From positions 243,883 through 307,882 of the forward strand of contig CAWCWA010000010.1 in NCBI GenBank assembly GCA_963799085.1: DNA of 64,000 bases, in the 5' to 3' direction. The notes below the pieces were generated by a model. That model was not told the origin of the DNA. It made no database searches and saw only the letters and a program-made list of their open reading frames with translations. Positions 16,203 through 25,732 of the stretch are shown here, piece by piece. Every line of letters starts with the position of its first letter. Position 1 is the first letter of the stretch. This stretch comes from AP-15 sp963799085. Its GTDB lineage: Bacteria; Pseudomonadota; Alphaproteobacteria; ATCC43930; CGMCC-115725. Both the position numbers and the translations under genes were made by a program.

Positions 16203-16738
16203 TTACGCCGCGCGCCGCAGGACAACCCCCTGTGGGACCGCGCCGGTCGTTACCAAGCGCCACAAGGCAATCAGGAGCTTGCGCGCCAGCGCCACAACCA
16301 TGGTCTTACGGGCGGCGCGCGCGGCTTCAGTGCGAGCGCGGTACCATTGCGCTAGAGCGCTGTCGCGCTGGAACAGCAGGAAGCGCCAGGCAAGCTGGAT
16401 CATGCCGCGGCGCACCCGGGCATTACCCGCCCGGGCCAGTCCCTTTTCGCGGCGCCGGGTGCCGCTCTCGTCGGGCGCCCCGGTCAGTCCCGCATAACGC
16501 GCCAGTGCCCGTCGGTCACGCAGGCGCCGCGACAAGACTTCATGGGCCAGCATGTCGGCGGTTTCGAGGCCGACGCCGACGATCTGGCTCGGCAACTTGG
16601 TCATGGCATCGGGAGCAGAGGTCGGGTCGGCGGGAGTTTGCTCGAGCCGTCTCCGGCGGTCGGCTTCGACCTCTCTGATCTGTTCTCGGATCGCTCCGAG
16701 GCGGACTATCGATGGTGCCATTCCCTCGTCGCTCGCCC
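16203..16738 (-). pseudogene. IS110-family transposase, C-terminal fragment
   Basis: Only the C-terminal transposase_20 half is present: LRDRRALARYAGLTGAPDES, RREKGLARAGNARVRRGMIQ, LAWRFLLFQRDSALAQWYRA and RKTMVVALARKLLIALWRLV, ending VVLRRAA. The N-terminal DEDD RuvC-like domain is missing. The 5' junction at about 16738 lies inside the BNR-repeat gene, so the fragment marks the breakpoint of that gene. No terminal repeats are expected for IS110 and none are seen. Confidence 0.85.
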
Positions 16739-17431
16739 CATCCTGATGCCGAGGAACACGGTATCGGGCGCGGCCGCGCTGATCGCGGTCGCGTGGGAAT
16801 CGAGCATCCCCTCGCAATGCTCGCAGTGACGCCCGCCGACGCTGCTTTGCAGGTGCGGCTGCTCGGCCAGCTTGATCAACGGCGCCGACATGTCGGACCA
16901 GGTATCGCCGCCATCGCTGCTGCGCAGCACACCGCTGACCTCGAGCGCGGCATAGACATCGTCCGGCCGGTTCGGATCGACCGTGATGCGCAACACCCGG
17001 GTGTCGAAGCCGGGGATTTCGCAATGAGCGGGCGATATCGCTACGGGCAACCTGCTCCAGGTTTCGCCGGCGTCGAGACTGCGATAGAGCGCGACCGGTG
17101 CGGCGCCCGCATACATGACATTCGGGCGGGTCGGATGGATGGTCAGCGACCAGATCATCACACCGCGATCGGGAAAACCAAGCCGCCGCCAATGATCGCC
17201 GCCATCGGTGCTGCGATAGCGGCCGTCCTGCGTGCCAACGAAAATCACATCCGGGTTGTTCGGATGCGCGAGGATGACATGGACTTCGACGTTTTCCGGG
17301 AGGCCGGCAGTCAGCGCTTCCCACCGGGTTTCTCCGGAAGTGCGGCGAAACAATCCTCCGCGCGACGGGACGCCGCTGCGGGAGGCAGCGGCTCCTGCAC
17401 CCGCGAAGATCCGGGTTTTGCCGTTCTTCAA
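16706..17431 (-). pseudogene. BNR/Asp-box repeat protein, truncated by IS110
   Basis: ATG 17431 starts MKNGKTRIFAGAGAAASRSG. About 230 residues of a beta-propeller follow, with Asp boxes (S-x-D-x-G-x-x-W) in RSTDGGDHWRRLG, RSLDAGETWSRLP and RSSDGGDTWSDMS, and repeat starts such as HPNNPDVIFVGTQDG and HPTRPNVMYAGA. Proteins like this (WD40/YVTN/BNR-like) are usually about 320-370 residues, so roughly a third is lost. The native sequence ends at VFLGIRMG and the last nine residues come from the IS110 junction. Role unknown; no signal peptide is visible. Confidence 0.75.
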
Positions 17432-17576
17432 GGTGATGCTCCGTTCATGGCGATAGGGCGGCGATTTCGTCGCCGTCGGGAATTTCGGTTCGGCTCAGCC
17501 TAGCGTTTGGCGCCGCTTTGCGCGAGCATTCGGCAGGCAGCAAGTGGAAGCGACGAAAACGGAAAGGGAAGCGCTA

Positions 17577-18401
17577 ATGCTGATCGTCGACGGACAGATC
17601 CATCTCTGGGAAAAGGGGACGCCCTCCGCGCACCATCGCCAGGAACCCTATTCGGCCGAGCAGGCGATCGCCGGTATGGATGAGGCAGGCGTCGACCGGG
17701 CGCTGGTTCACCCGGTGCTGTGGGACCCGGACTCGAACGAGCTGGCGATCGAGGCGGTGCGCAAATACCCCGACCGTTTCGCGATCATGGGCTGGTTCTA
17801 TCTCGACGACCCGCAGGGGCGCGACCTGGTCACGCACTGGAAGGAGCGGCCGGGCATGCTCGGCCTGCGCTTCTATACCAACGAGCGGCACCCGCAATCC
17901 TGGTTCACCGACGACACGCTCGACTGGCTTTGGCCCGCCGCCGAGCAAGCCCAAGTGCCGGTGTCGCTCGGCGCGGCGATGTTCCTGCCGACCGTCGGCA
18001 AGATCGCCGAGCGTCACCCCGGTCTGAAGCTGATCGTCGATCACATGGGCGTGCCCCGCGCCAGCATGGGCGAGGCGGCCTACCGATTCCAGCCGGAATT
18101 GCTGGCGCTCGCCAAGTATCCGAACGTGGCGGTCAAGGCGACCGGGCAAGCAGGCTACGCCGAGGATGAATATCCGTTCCGCAGCCTGCATCCGCACTTG
18201 CATCGCTGTTTCGACGCCTTTGGTCCCGAGCGGATGTTCTGGGGCACCGACATTACCCGCATGCCTTGCTCCTGGCGGCAATGCGTGACTTTGTTCACCG
18301 AGGAACTGCCGTGGCTCAAGGGCCGCGACCTCGACCTCGTCATGGGTGAGGCGCTATGCAACTGGGTCGGCTGGCCGCTTCCCGCCGGCGCTCGACGCTG
18401 A
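17577..18401 (+). CDS. Amidohydrolase-2 family protein (TIM-barrel metal hydrolase)
   Basis: 274 residues from ATG 17577 (MLIVDGQIHLWEKGTPSAHH) after GGAAAGGGAAG. The metal-dependent amidohydrolase fold is indicated by DGQIHLW at the first strand, GLRFYTNERHPQ, LIVDHMGVPRA (His ligand) and FWGTDITRMP (C-terminal Asp). This group includes ACMSD-like decarboxylases and lactone or dicarboxylate hydrolases such as 2-pyrone-4,6-dicarboxylate hydrolase, and DGQIHLW fits the latter side. The exact substrate is not determinable. It is intact and apparently monocistronic, with an Anbu gene pointing toward it from downstream. Confidence 0.85.
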   Translation: MLIVDGQIHLWEKGTPSAHHRQEPYSAEQAIAGMDEAGVDRALVHPVLWDPDSNELAIEAVRKYPDRFAIMGWFYLDDPQGRDLVTHWKERPGMLGLRFYTNERHPQSWFTDDTLDWLWPAAEQAQVPVSLGAAMFLPTVGKIAERHPGLKLIVDHMGVPRASMGEAAYRFQPELLALAKYPNVAVKATGQAGYAEDEYPFRSLHPHLHRCFDAFGPERMFWGTDITRMPCSWRQCVTLFTEELPWLKGRDLDLVMGEALCNWVGWPLPAGARR

Positions 18402-18493
18402 CGCGATCCACGCGCGGGCCGAGGCGCCGGCTGGTTGTCGTAACGGACAAAAGGGCGTCTCGGACAATCCCGCGATTATCGTAATGGTGGAGA

Positions 18494-19252
18494 TTACTCC
18501 TTAACGTCGGCAAATTCCGTACGCGTCCAGTCGGGCTGCGGGATCGCGCGGTAGCCTTTTCTGAGCGCTGCCGCCCAGCGATCGCGCAGCATGCGAAAAT
18601 AGGCGTCGTCCTCGGTGATGCGCCGCTTGATCTCAGGAGAAAAAGCGCCGCGCCGATAGACCAGGAGGTCGATGGGCATGCCAACCGTAAGGTTGCTGCG
18701 CAGCGTTGAGTCCATCGATATCAGCACTAGTTTTACGCCGTCCATCAGACCGGTGTCATAATCGACGACACGATCGAGGATGGGCTTGCCGTATTTGTGC
18801 TCGCCGATCTGCAAAAATGGCGTGTCGGGCGTCGCCTCAATAAAGTTGCCGGCGGAATAGATCTGGAACATACGCATGCTGCGGCCCCTGATCTCGCCGG
18901 CCAGCAATACCGAGACGTCGAAAGTTACGTTCTGCGCCCGCAGCGCGTGACCGTCGCTGGCGTAGACACGGCGCACCGCCTCGCCAATCAGCTGCGCTCC
19001 CCGGAAGGGCGTTTGAACGGTATAGAGGGTCTCGACCCTCTCCTCGTCCTCGATACCCTCGTGGACGAGATTTATCACTGCCTGCGAGATCGCGAGATTG
19101 CCGGCGGTCAGGAGGACCAAGAAACGCTCGTCCGGGATCTGGAACACATGCATCTTCGAGAAGATCGAGATGTTATCGACGCCCGCGTTGGTGCGCGTGT
19201 CGGACAGCAGCACGAGCCCATCCGCAAGGGCGAGGCCGACGCAATAGGTCAT
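18494..19252 (-). CDS. Anbu-type proteasome-like peptidase
   Basis: 252 residues from ATG 19252, starting MTYCVGLALADGLVLLSDTR. This is the Anbu (ancestral beta subunit) family related to HslV and the 20S proteasome beta subunit. After removal of Met, Thr1 would be the nucleophile, Asp17 lies in LLSDTR and the Lys in IFSKMHVFQI, matching the T1/D17/K33 set. Further family features are FLVLLTAGNLAISQAVINLV and LISMDSTLRSNLTVGMPIDL. Anbu is usually in an operon with a transglutaminase-like protein, an alpha-E protein and an ATP-grasp enzyme; none is next to it here. It is intact and cytoplasmic. Confidence 0.88.
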   Translation of the reverse strand: MTYCVGLALADGLVLLSDTRTNAGVDNISIFSKMHVFQIPDERFLVLLTAGNLAISQAVINLVHEGIEDEERVETLYTVQTPFRGAQLIGEAVRRVYASDGHALRAQNVTFDVSVLLAGEIRGRSMRMFQIYSAGNFIEATPDTPFLQIGEHKYGKPILDRVVDYDTGLMDGVKLVLISMDSTLRSNLTVGMPIDLLVYRRGAFSPEIKRRITEDDAYFRMLRDRWAAALRKGYRAIPQPDWTRTEFADVKE

Positions 19253-19474
19253 AGTTTACCCTCGGTGGCTCTTTGTGAAACGGCCGGAACCGGCGCCAAT
19301 TCCCGTTTGGCACGAAGCATGTATACTGGTTAGACGGAACGCGTACCGGCGGCTTGTCGCATTTCCCGTACTGCCTGCATCGCTGCGAAGAGGTAAGAGA
19401 GGGACCGACATGCGATTAGCTGGAGGTGGTCATCGCGACCGTCTTCCTGGTGCTCGCTTGGAGAGGAGACCGCT

Positions 19475-20597
19475 ATGGCCAAGAATGGTTTTAAGCTGAT
19501 CGACGCCGAGATGCACGTGATGGAGCCTGTCGATCTGTGGGAGCGCTACATCGATTCCGAATTCTCGGCGCGCGCGCCTCGCCGGCTCGACGAGCGCCGA
19601 TGGGACATCCGAACTGTCGTCGAGGGCGAGATCATGGCGGCAATGCCGGGCGGTGATTGGCCGGCGCTGACCGACGCCGAAGAGAAGGCGCTCGCGGATC
19701 GCTATGCGGAGGAGATCGCGCGGAATTTCGATCCCGAAATCTCAGGTGCGGGCGATGGACAAGGAAGGGCTCGATCTGGCGATCCTTTTTCCGACCTCCG
19801 CGATGTACGTAACCGCGTTCACTCGGATGGACCCAAGGTTCGCGGCCGCGGCCTGTCGGGCGTACAATGATTGGCTGCACGACTACATCCGTGCGGGCGA
19901 CCCCAAGCGGATGTTCGGCGCCGCCGCGGTTTCGCCGCACGAAATCGAAAGCGCGGTGGCTGAAACGCGCCGAACCATCACCCAACTTGGCATGAAAGCG
20001 ATCTTCCTGCGCCCGAACATCTTCAACGAACGCCCATGGCACGACCCGTACTACGACCCGCTATGGGCCGAGTGTCAGGAGCTGAACGTTCCGATCGGCT
20101 TCCATGAGACCACCGGCTCGCGCATGAAGGCCGCGGGGACCGACCGCTTCAAGAGCATGGGGATCGCGCACATTTCGACGCATTCGATGGAGCAGATGCT
20201 TGCCTGTATGGACGTCATCATGGGCGGCATCATGGAGCGGTTCCCGCGGCTTCGCTTTGCCTTCTTGGAGGCGCAATGCGGCTGGTTGCCGTTCTGGCTC
20301 GACCGAATGGATGAGCACTACGAATGGCGAGAGCCCTATGGTGAGATGACGCACCTTGCAATGCCGCCCTCCGAATATTTCCGCAGGCAAGGGTTTTGCG
20401 CGGTCGAGTGCGACGAGGCTTTCGTGAGCCACGTCGTCGCAGCGGTCGGCGACGGCAACCTCGTCACGACGACCGATTACCCGCATGGCGATTCGAAATA
20501 CCCCAATGCGATGGACCGTTTCCTGGCGTTGCCGTTGAGCGAGGAAAGCAAGAAGAAAATCCTTTGGGACAATGCGCTACGCCTCTATGCCCTATAG
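19475..20597 (+). pseudogene. Amidohydrolase-2 family protein, one frameshift
   Basis: ATG 19475 follows GGAGAGGAG and starts MAKNGFKLIDAEMHVMEPVD (metal ligands in DAEMH). The first frame fails at about 19740: one extra A after NFDPE. The next frame continues SQVRAMDKEGLDLAILFPTS, then GFHETTGSR, IAHISTHSMEQMLACMDVIM, FLEAQCGWLPFWLDRMDEHY and VTTTDYPHGDSKYPNA (C-terminal Asp), stopping at TAG 20595-20597. The total of about 373 residues is normal for this family. A dehydrogenase gene starts 7 bases later, so the two are an operon. If the extra base is a sequence error the enzyme is intact. Confidence 0.85.
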
Positions 20598-20604
20598 GCC
20601 TGAT

Positions 20605-21528
20605 ATGAAAATCGGGTTCATCGGGGTCGGAAATATTGGCGCGCCGATCGCCGGCCAGTTGCTGAAGGCGGGCCACACGCTGATGGTGCACGACCTCCGG
20701 CGCGAAGCAGCGGAAGGGCTGCTTGGTGTGGGCGCCACTTGGTCCGACTCTGCGGCGACGCTTGCCGGAGAATGCGAGGTGGTAGCCACATGTCTGCCGG
20801 GTCCTGCCGAGGCGGAGCAAGTCTGTCTCGGGCCGGGTGGGATCGTCAGCTGTATCAAGCCGGGCGGGCTATACATCGACCACACGACGAACTCCCCGCT
20901 CTTTGTCCGGCGGATCCACGACATGTTTGCTGCCAAAGACGTCGCGATGCTGGACGCGCCAGTGAGCGGCGGCATGGAAGGTGCCCAAACGCGGGACCTG
21001 CTGGTCATGGCGGGCGGCGAGCCGGCTGTGTTCGAGCGCGCGCGGCCATTGCTCGACGCGATTGCCAAGCGCGTAATCTACACTGGCGCAATCGGCACCG
21101 GGTCAATCGCCAAGATCATGCACAACAGCGCCAGCTTTACGCTTGACCTCGTGATGGCCGAATGCTGGACGACGGGGATCAAGGCCGGGATCGACGCCGC
21201 GACGATCGTCAACGTCTTCAACGAGGCAGCGCTCGGCCAGATGATGAGCCTCAAGGTGCGCCTACCCGCCACCTGGCTGCGCGGCGATTTCGATCCGCGG
21301 TTCTCGCTGGCGCTGGCGCGAAAGGATCTCGGCCTCGCCCTCGAATTGGCGCGCGCCACCGACACGCCGATGCCTCTCGCGGCGATCTGCGAGCAGGAGA
21401 TGATCGAAGCGGTCGAGCGCGGCTGGGCTGGTCGAGACGCTTCGATCTTTCTCACCCTTCAGGAGGAGCGGGCAAAGGTTCAGGTCCGCCTGCCGGCCGC
21501 CTCGCGCGAGCACCCGGAGGCGGTCTAG
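20605..21528 (+). CDS. NAD(P)-dependent beta-hydroxyacid dehydrogenase
   Basis: 307 residues from ATG 20605: MKIGFIGVGNIGAPIAGQLL contains the GxGxxG dinucleotide fold. The family signatures are DAPVSGGMEGAQTRDLLVMA (substrate binding) and IGTGSIAKIMHNSASFTLDL (catalytic Lys in GSIAKIM). This is the 3-hydroxyisobutyrate / tartronate semialdehyde / GLYR1 dehydrogenase family, which oxidises a beta-hydroxy acid to the semialdehyde or keto acid. It is directly downstream of the amidohydrolase, so it may oxidise that enzyme's product. Its 3' end overlaps the convergent HyuB gene by 4 bases. Confidence 0.88.
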   Translation: MKIGFIGVGNIGAPIAGQLLKAGHTLMVHDLRREAAEGLLGVGATWSDSAATLAGECEVVATCLPGPAEAEQVCLGPGGIVSCIKPGGLYIDHTTNSPLFVRRIHDMFAAKDVAMLDAPVSGGMEGAQTRDLLVMAGGEPAVFERARPLLDAIAKRVIYTGAIGTGSIAKIMHNSASFTLDLVMAECWTTGIKAGIDAATIVNVFNEAALGQMMSLKVRLPATWLRGDFDPRFSLALARKDLGLALELARATDTPMPLAAICEQEMIEAVERGWAGRDASIFLTLQEERAKVQVRLPAASREHPEAV

Positions 21529-23249
21529 GCCCCGGGTTGCTTCAACGATGAGATGTTGTTCAGCACGTCGTCATTTGCTGGATCTACGACAACCCCATAC
21601 GCCTGCCGCACGTATTCGACCGACAGCTTGCCTTCCGCGACATCGTGGGCGACATGCGCTGGATCGCGCTCGGCGGGGTTGCCCCAGCCCCCCGCTCCGC
21701 CAAGGACGTGCCGAAACACGTCCCCATGTCGGATCGTCAGCCGGCATTTCGAAGGCAGTTCACGCATCTCGCCGTCGTGCCACAGCAAGTTCATCGAGGG
21801 TGTGCCGCCGCGTCCGCCTTGCAGCCCATACGGTGCATGGACCCGCCGGTCGGTGCGCAATTGCAATACACCTTCCTCAGCAAGGAACCGGTACTGCCGG
21901 ACGAGCGCGAGGCCGCCGCGGAATTTGCCGGCGCCGCCACTGTCTGGTAAATAGCCATAGCGTTCGATCATCAGCGGATATTCGGACTCGACGATCTCGA
22001 TCGGATTGTTCGAGAAATTGACAACTGCGCTCGCCGCGGCATCGATCCCATCCTTGGTCGGTCGCCCGCCCCAGGATCCAAACAGGAATTCCAGAAAGAC
22101 GAACGGGCGCCGTTCCGCGTCGTAGCCGCCAAAGCTGATCCCGGTGTCGCCGCCCATTTCGCACGCGAACACGCGATCGGGAGCGATCTGGGCGAGCGCG
22201 CCGAACAATGCGTTGGCTAATCGAAAACCGGTCAATCCCCGCGCCGCGACCGGGGCGGGCATAACCGGGTTGACGATTGTGGCGGGGGGCGCCACGACCT
22301 CTATCGGCCGAAAATAGCCTTCGTTGTTCGGCGGGTCGCCGCCGATCAGATGGCGGACACAGGCGTAGACGGCCGATTTCGTAAAGGGCAGCGGCGAATT
22401 GATCGCGCCTCGCACCTGCGGCGCAGAGCCGCTGAGATCCGCGATCAGCCTATCGCCGTCGATCGTAATCGCGACACGGATCGGGATCGGGCCGGGATCG
22501 ATCCCGTCATCATCGATCCAATCCTCAAAGGCGTAGGTCCCGTCCGGCATTGCGCGAATGGCGTTGCGCGCCAGCCGCTCTGCCTGATCGAGCAAAGCAT
22601 CCGTGCATGCGCCGAACCGTTCGGGACCATACCGGCTAGTGAGATCCAACAGACCTCTCTCTCCCGCAGCGCAGGCGGCGAGTTGTGCGCGGACATCACC
22701 CAGTACCTGACCCGGCACACGGACGTTGCGCTCGATGAATTCAAAGACGGCATCCACCGGCTCGCCCTGTTTGTAGAGGCGCGTTGGCGGGATGCGGAGC
22801 CCTTCCTGGAAGATCTCGGTGGCGTCGCAACCGTTGCCGCCAGGCGTCATTCCACCGACATCGAGCTGATGACCGATCGTCGCCGCCCAGCCAATCAGCG
22901 CGTCGTCGCGCCAGACCGGCTTGATGATATAGAAATCGGGCAGATGCGTCCCGCCCTCATAGGGATCGTTGAGAATAAACACATCGCCAGGTCGGCATGA
23001 CGCGCCAAATTTTCGGGTAATGCAGCCCATCGCGTCCGGGATCGAACCAAGATGCAACGGCAAGGTCATACCCTGGGCAATGAGGCGACCCTGCCCGTCA
23101 CACAGCGCGCAGCTCATATCCATCGAATTCTTCAGATTATTGGAATAGGCGGTGCGCACGAGCGCAATCGCCATTTCGTCGACGATGGCATCCACGGCGT
23201 GCTTGAGGAGTTCAAGCAGGATCGGTTCACTGAGCTGACGCTGGTCCAT
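21525..23249 (-). CDS. hyuB: Hydantoinase B / oxoprolinase-type subunit
   Basis: 574 residues from ATG 23249 (MDQRQLSEPILLELLKHAVD). Typical HyuB features are RTAYSNNLKNSMDMSCALCD, PLHLGSIPDAM, RPGDVFILNDPYEGGTHLPD and a C-terminal HVLGGAGGWGNPAERDPAHV. HyuA and HyuB together hydrolyse ATP to open 5-membered lactams such as 5-oxoproline or hydantoins, or act as acetone/acetophenone carboxylase-like enzymes; sequence alone does not decide. The start is one base after the hyuA stop, so the two are cotranscribed. The gene is intact. Confidence 0.9.
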   Translation of the reverse strand: MDQRQLSEPILLELLKHAVDAIVDEMAIALVRTAYSNNLKNSMDMSCALCDGQGRLIAQGMTLPLHLGSIPDAMGCITRKFGASCRPGDVFILNDPYEGGTHLPDFYIIKPVWRDDALIGWAATIGHQLDVGGMTPGGNGCDATEIFQEGLRIPPTRLYKQGEPVDAVFEFIERNVRVPGQVLGDVRAQLAACAAGERGLLDLTSRYGPERFGACTDALLDQAERLARNAIRAMPDGTYAFEDWIDDDGIDPGPIPIRVAITIDGDRLIADLSGSAPQVRGAINSPLPFTKSAVYACVRHLIGGDPPNNEGYFRPIEVVAPPATIVNPVMPAPVAARGLTGFRLANALFGALAQIAPDRVFACEMGGDTGISFGGYDAERRPFVFLEFLFGSWGGRPTKDGIDAAASAVVNFSNNPIEIVESEYPLMIERYGYLPDSGGAGKFRGGLALVRQYRFLAEEGVLQLRTDRRVHAPYGLQGGRGGTPSMNLLWHDGEMRELPSKCRLTIRHGDVFRHVLGGAGGWGNPAERDPAHVAHDVAEGKLSVEYVRQAYGVVVDPANDDVLNNISSLKQPGA

Positions 23250-23250
23250 G

Positions 23251-25327
23251 TCAGGCCCTGATCCTAATCACGATGTTGTTGAAGTCATCGAGCCAGGCGG
23301 AGCAGCCGGGCGGCACCAGTGTCGTAGCATCATATTCGTCGACCAGCAGGGGCCCGTGCCGCGGCTCTCCGCGCGCCAAGTCGAAACGATCCAGAACCGG
23401 TGTCTCGACGACGCCATCGTGTTGGCTGAAATAAGCATCGCGCCTTCTTTCCCCGAGTTGGTCTCTGGTGCAGTCTTTACCCCGCAGAGCGGAGGGGAAG
23501 CTGTCACGCGGTTGCCGAGCGATAATACGAAGATTGACGATTTGCACCGGATCGCCGTCGGCACGATGGCCGTAGGTACGCTCGTGCTCGCGCGCGAAGA
23601 TGTCGGCAATCACTGTCGCCGGTGACTGCGGATCTGGCAGCGGAATTGTCAGTTCAAAGGATTGTCCGGCATATTTGGCATCGACGGCGTAGGCGATTTG
23701 CGGCGAGGTCACGTCGCGCAACAGACTTCTTGCCTCGTTCGCCAGCGCTTGGAAGGCGCTCTCGACGGCGCCCTCCCTCAATTCGGCCAATGGTGTATTA
23801 AGCGTCCTGACGAGGTGATGCTCGATCTCGGCTTCGAGCAGACCAACAGCGCTGAAGACACCTGGCGCGGGGGGCACCAGTACCGTCCCGACTTCGAGCG
23901 AGCGAGCCATTTCGGCGGCAAAGAGCGGGCCACAGCCACCGAAGGCAATCAGCGCAAAGTCCCGGGGATCGCGGCCGCGTTCGATTGTAACCGCACGCAC
24001 CGCACGCGCAATGCCGGAGCAGCCGACAAGATAGGCGCCGTAAGCCGCGTCCTCCACGGACAGCCCAAGCATCGTGGCGACCTGCGTGGAAATCGCACTC
24101 CGCGCTTTGGCCGCGTCCAGTCGCAGCCCGCTTGGCAATTGATCCTGGGCGAGATAACCGAGGGTCACATTGGCGTCGGTCAGGGTCGCCATAGTCCCGC
24201 CGTTGTCGTAGCAGACCGGCCCCGGCACCGCGCCGGCGCTGGAGGGGCCCACATGCAAAGCCCCGGCGTCATCGACCATGACAATGCTGCCTCCGCCGGC
24301 GCCAACCTCGGCGATATCGATCGCTGGTGTGCGTAACAGATATCCTCCACCTTTGTTGAGCCGGCTGCCGCGCGAGATCGGGCCCCCCACCTCGAACTCG
24401 CTTGATCGCCTTATCTCATAATCCTCGACGACGGATGCCTTCGCCGTCGTGCCCCCGATATCGAGGCTGACCACATTGGCAATGCCGACTTGGCGCGCCA
24501 CCGCCGCCGCGCCGATCACTCCAGCCGCCGGCCCGGATTCGATCAGCTGGACCGGCCGGGCTCGTGCGCGCGCCGCGGTCATGACCCCTCCGTTCGACTG
24601 CATCGTCAGCAATGGCGCCGCGATGTCGGATGCGCCCAGCCCGGCTTCGAGCGAGGACAGATATCTATCCAACACGGGCATCACATAGGCATTCGCAACG
24701 GTCGTGCTGGTCCGTTCGAACTCGCGGATCTCCGGCAGGACTTCGGAGGAGAGTGTCAGATAACCCAGGGAGTCGCTCACGGATAGCCGCGCCGACCGCA
24801 ATTTCATGCGCCGGGTTGGCATAAGCGTGGATCAGGCACACCGCGACGGATTCCAGGTTTTCCGAGGCAATCCCGCTGATCGCCTGTTCGAGTGAATTCC
24901 GGTCGAGTGGGCGGATTACCGCACCGCGATGGTCGAGCCGTTCCCCGACCTCGAAACGCCAACGCCGACGCACCAGCGGCGCCGGACGCTCCTGATCCAT
25001 GTCGTACAAACGCATCAGCCGCAGCCGCCCGATTTCGAGCAGGTCACGGAAGCCTTCCGTCGTCACCAGCCCGGTGCGGGCGCCCCGTCGTTCGATGATC
25101 GCGTTTGTCGCGACGGTCGTGCCATGGATCAACTCCTTCACGCTGCCGCCAGCGATACCTGCCTCCCGGAGCACGTCGCGGATCCCGGCAAAGATCGCCT
25201 CGGCATAATTGCCGCTGGTCGATAGGACTTTGCGGGTGACGATGCGCCCGTCATGAGTAACGAGAACAAGGTCGGTAAAAGTGCCGCCAACATCGACCCC
25301 GAGGCGACACGCGGCATCCCCGTTCAT
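23251..25327 (-). pseudogene. hyuA: Hydantoinase A / oxoprolinase-type ATP-binding subunit, one frameshift
   Basis: ATG 25327 starts MNGDAACRLGVDVGGTFTDL (phosphate-1 loop of the ASKHA ATPase fold), with HGTTVATNAIIERRGARTGL and VAVCLIHAYANPAHE. After IRERLPG (about 24785) the frame shifts; the next frame reads YLTLSSEVLPEIREFERTST, then VSLDIGGTTAKASVV (second phosphate loop), IAEVGAGGGSIVMVD and FALIAFGGCGPLFAAEMARS, ending with TGA 23251-23253. Total length of about 690 residues is normal. A frameshift in an otherwise well-kept operon may be a sequence error. It pairs with HyuB immediately downstream. Confidence 0.88.
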
Positions 25328-25356
25328 TTCGTATTCACTTCATGTTTGCGTGCCAC
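25324..25356 (-). CDS. Possible 10-codon leader peptide coupled to hyuA
   Basis: GTG at 25356 preceded by GAGGAGGAGACGCC opens the frame VARKHEVNTK, whose TGA overlaps the hyuA ATG (ATGA). The strong ribosome binding site belongs to this GTG, not to the hyuA ATG, so hyuA may be translated by coupling. It could instead mean that a short upstream gene has been lost. Confidence 0.35.
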   Translation of the reverse strand: MARKHEVNTK

Positions 25357-25436
25357 GGCGTCTCCTCCTCATATGCCGATTGGCTCTCCGCGGACCACCT
25401 CCCAGGCGTCGGGGCGATCCCTGATGTGCCGCCTCC

Positions 25437-25600
25437 CTACAACAGATCAAACTTGTGCTCAGCCTCGCGCAGTTGGTCGGCATCGTGACACCGTAGCCCA
25501 AAGACTGGATATAGGCAGGCTTCTGCTCGAACAGCATATCCGTGCCGACCTGGTCCCGGCAGCCATGGCCCTTGAACGAATCCGAGGTTGGACCGGCGCT
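25437..25600 (-). pseudogene. C-terminal remnant of an unknown gene upstream of hyuA
   Basis: Minus-strand frames here read GTDMLFEQKPAYIQSLGYGV and, after a one-base shift, DQLREAEHKFDLL with TAG at 25437-25439. A second short frame, RDRPDAWEVVRGEPIGI, ends with TGA just before the hyuA ribosome binding site. This looks like the end of a gene that preceded hyuA in the operon and was cut when the CoA-transferase region was joined. The family is not recognised. Confidence 0.35.
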
Positions 25601-25732
25601 TGCTTGGGAGAACGGTGACTGCGAGAAATAACGCCCGGCCCGAAAGGGAGCCGCGGGTGCGCGTATTCGGCCTACCGGAAGAGGGCGGCGGGCCATATGC
25701 TCTGCCGGTTGCAACGGGTGGGAGACCTGGGC

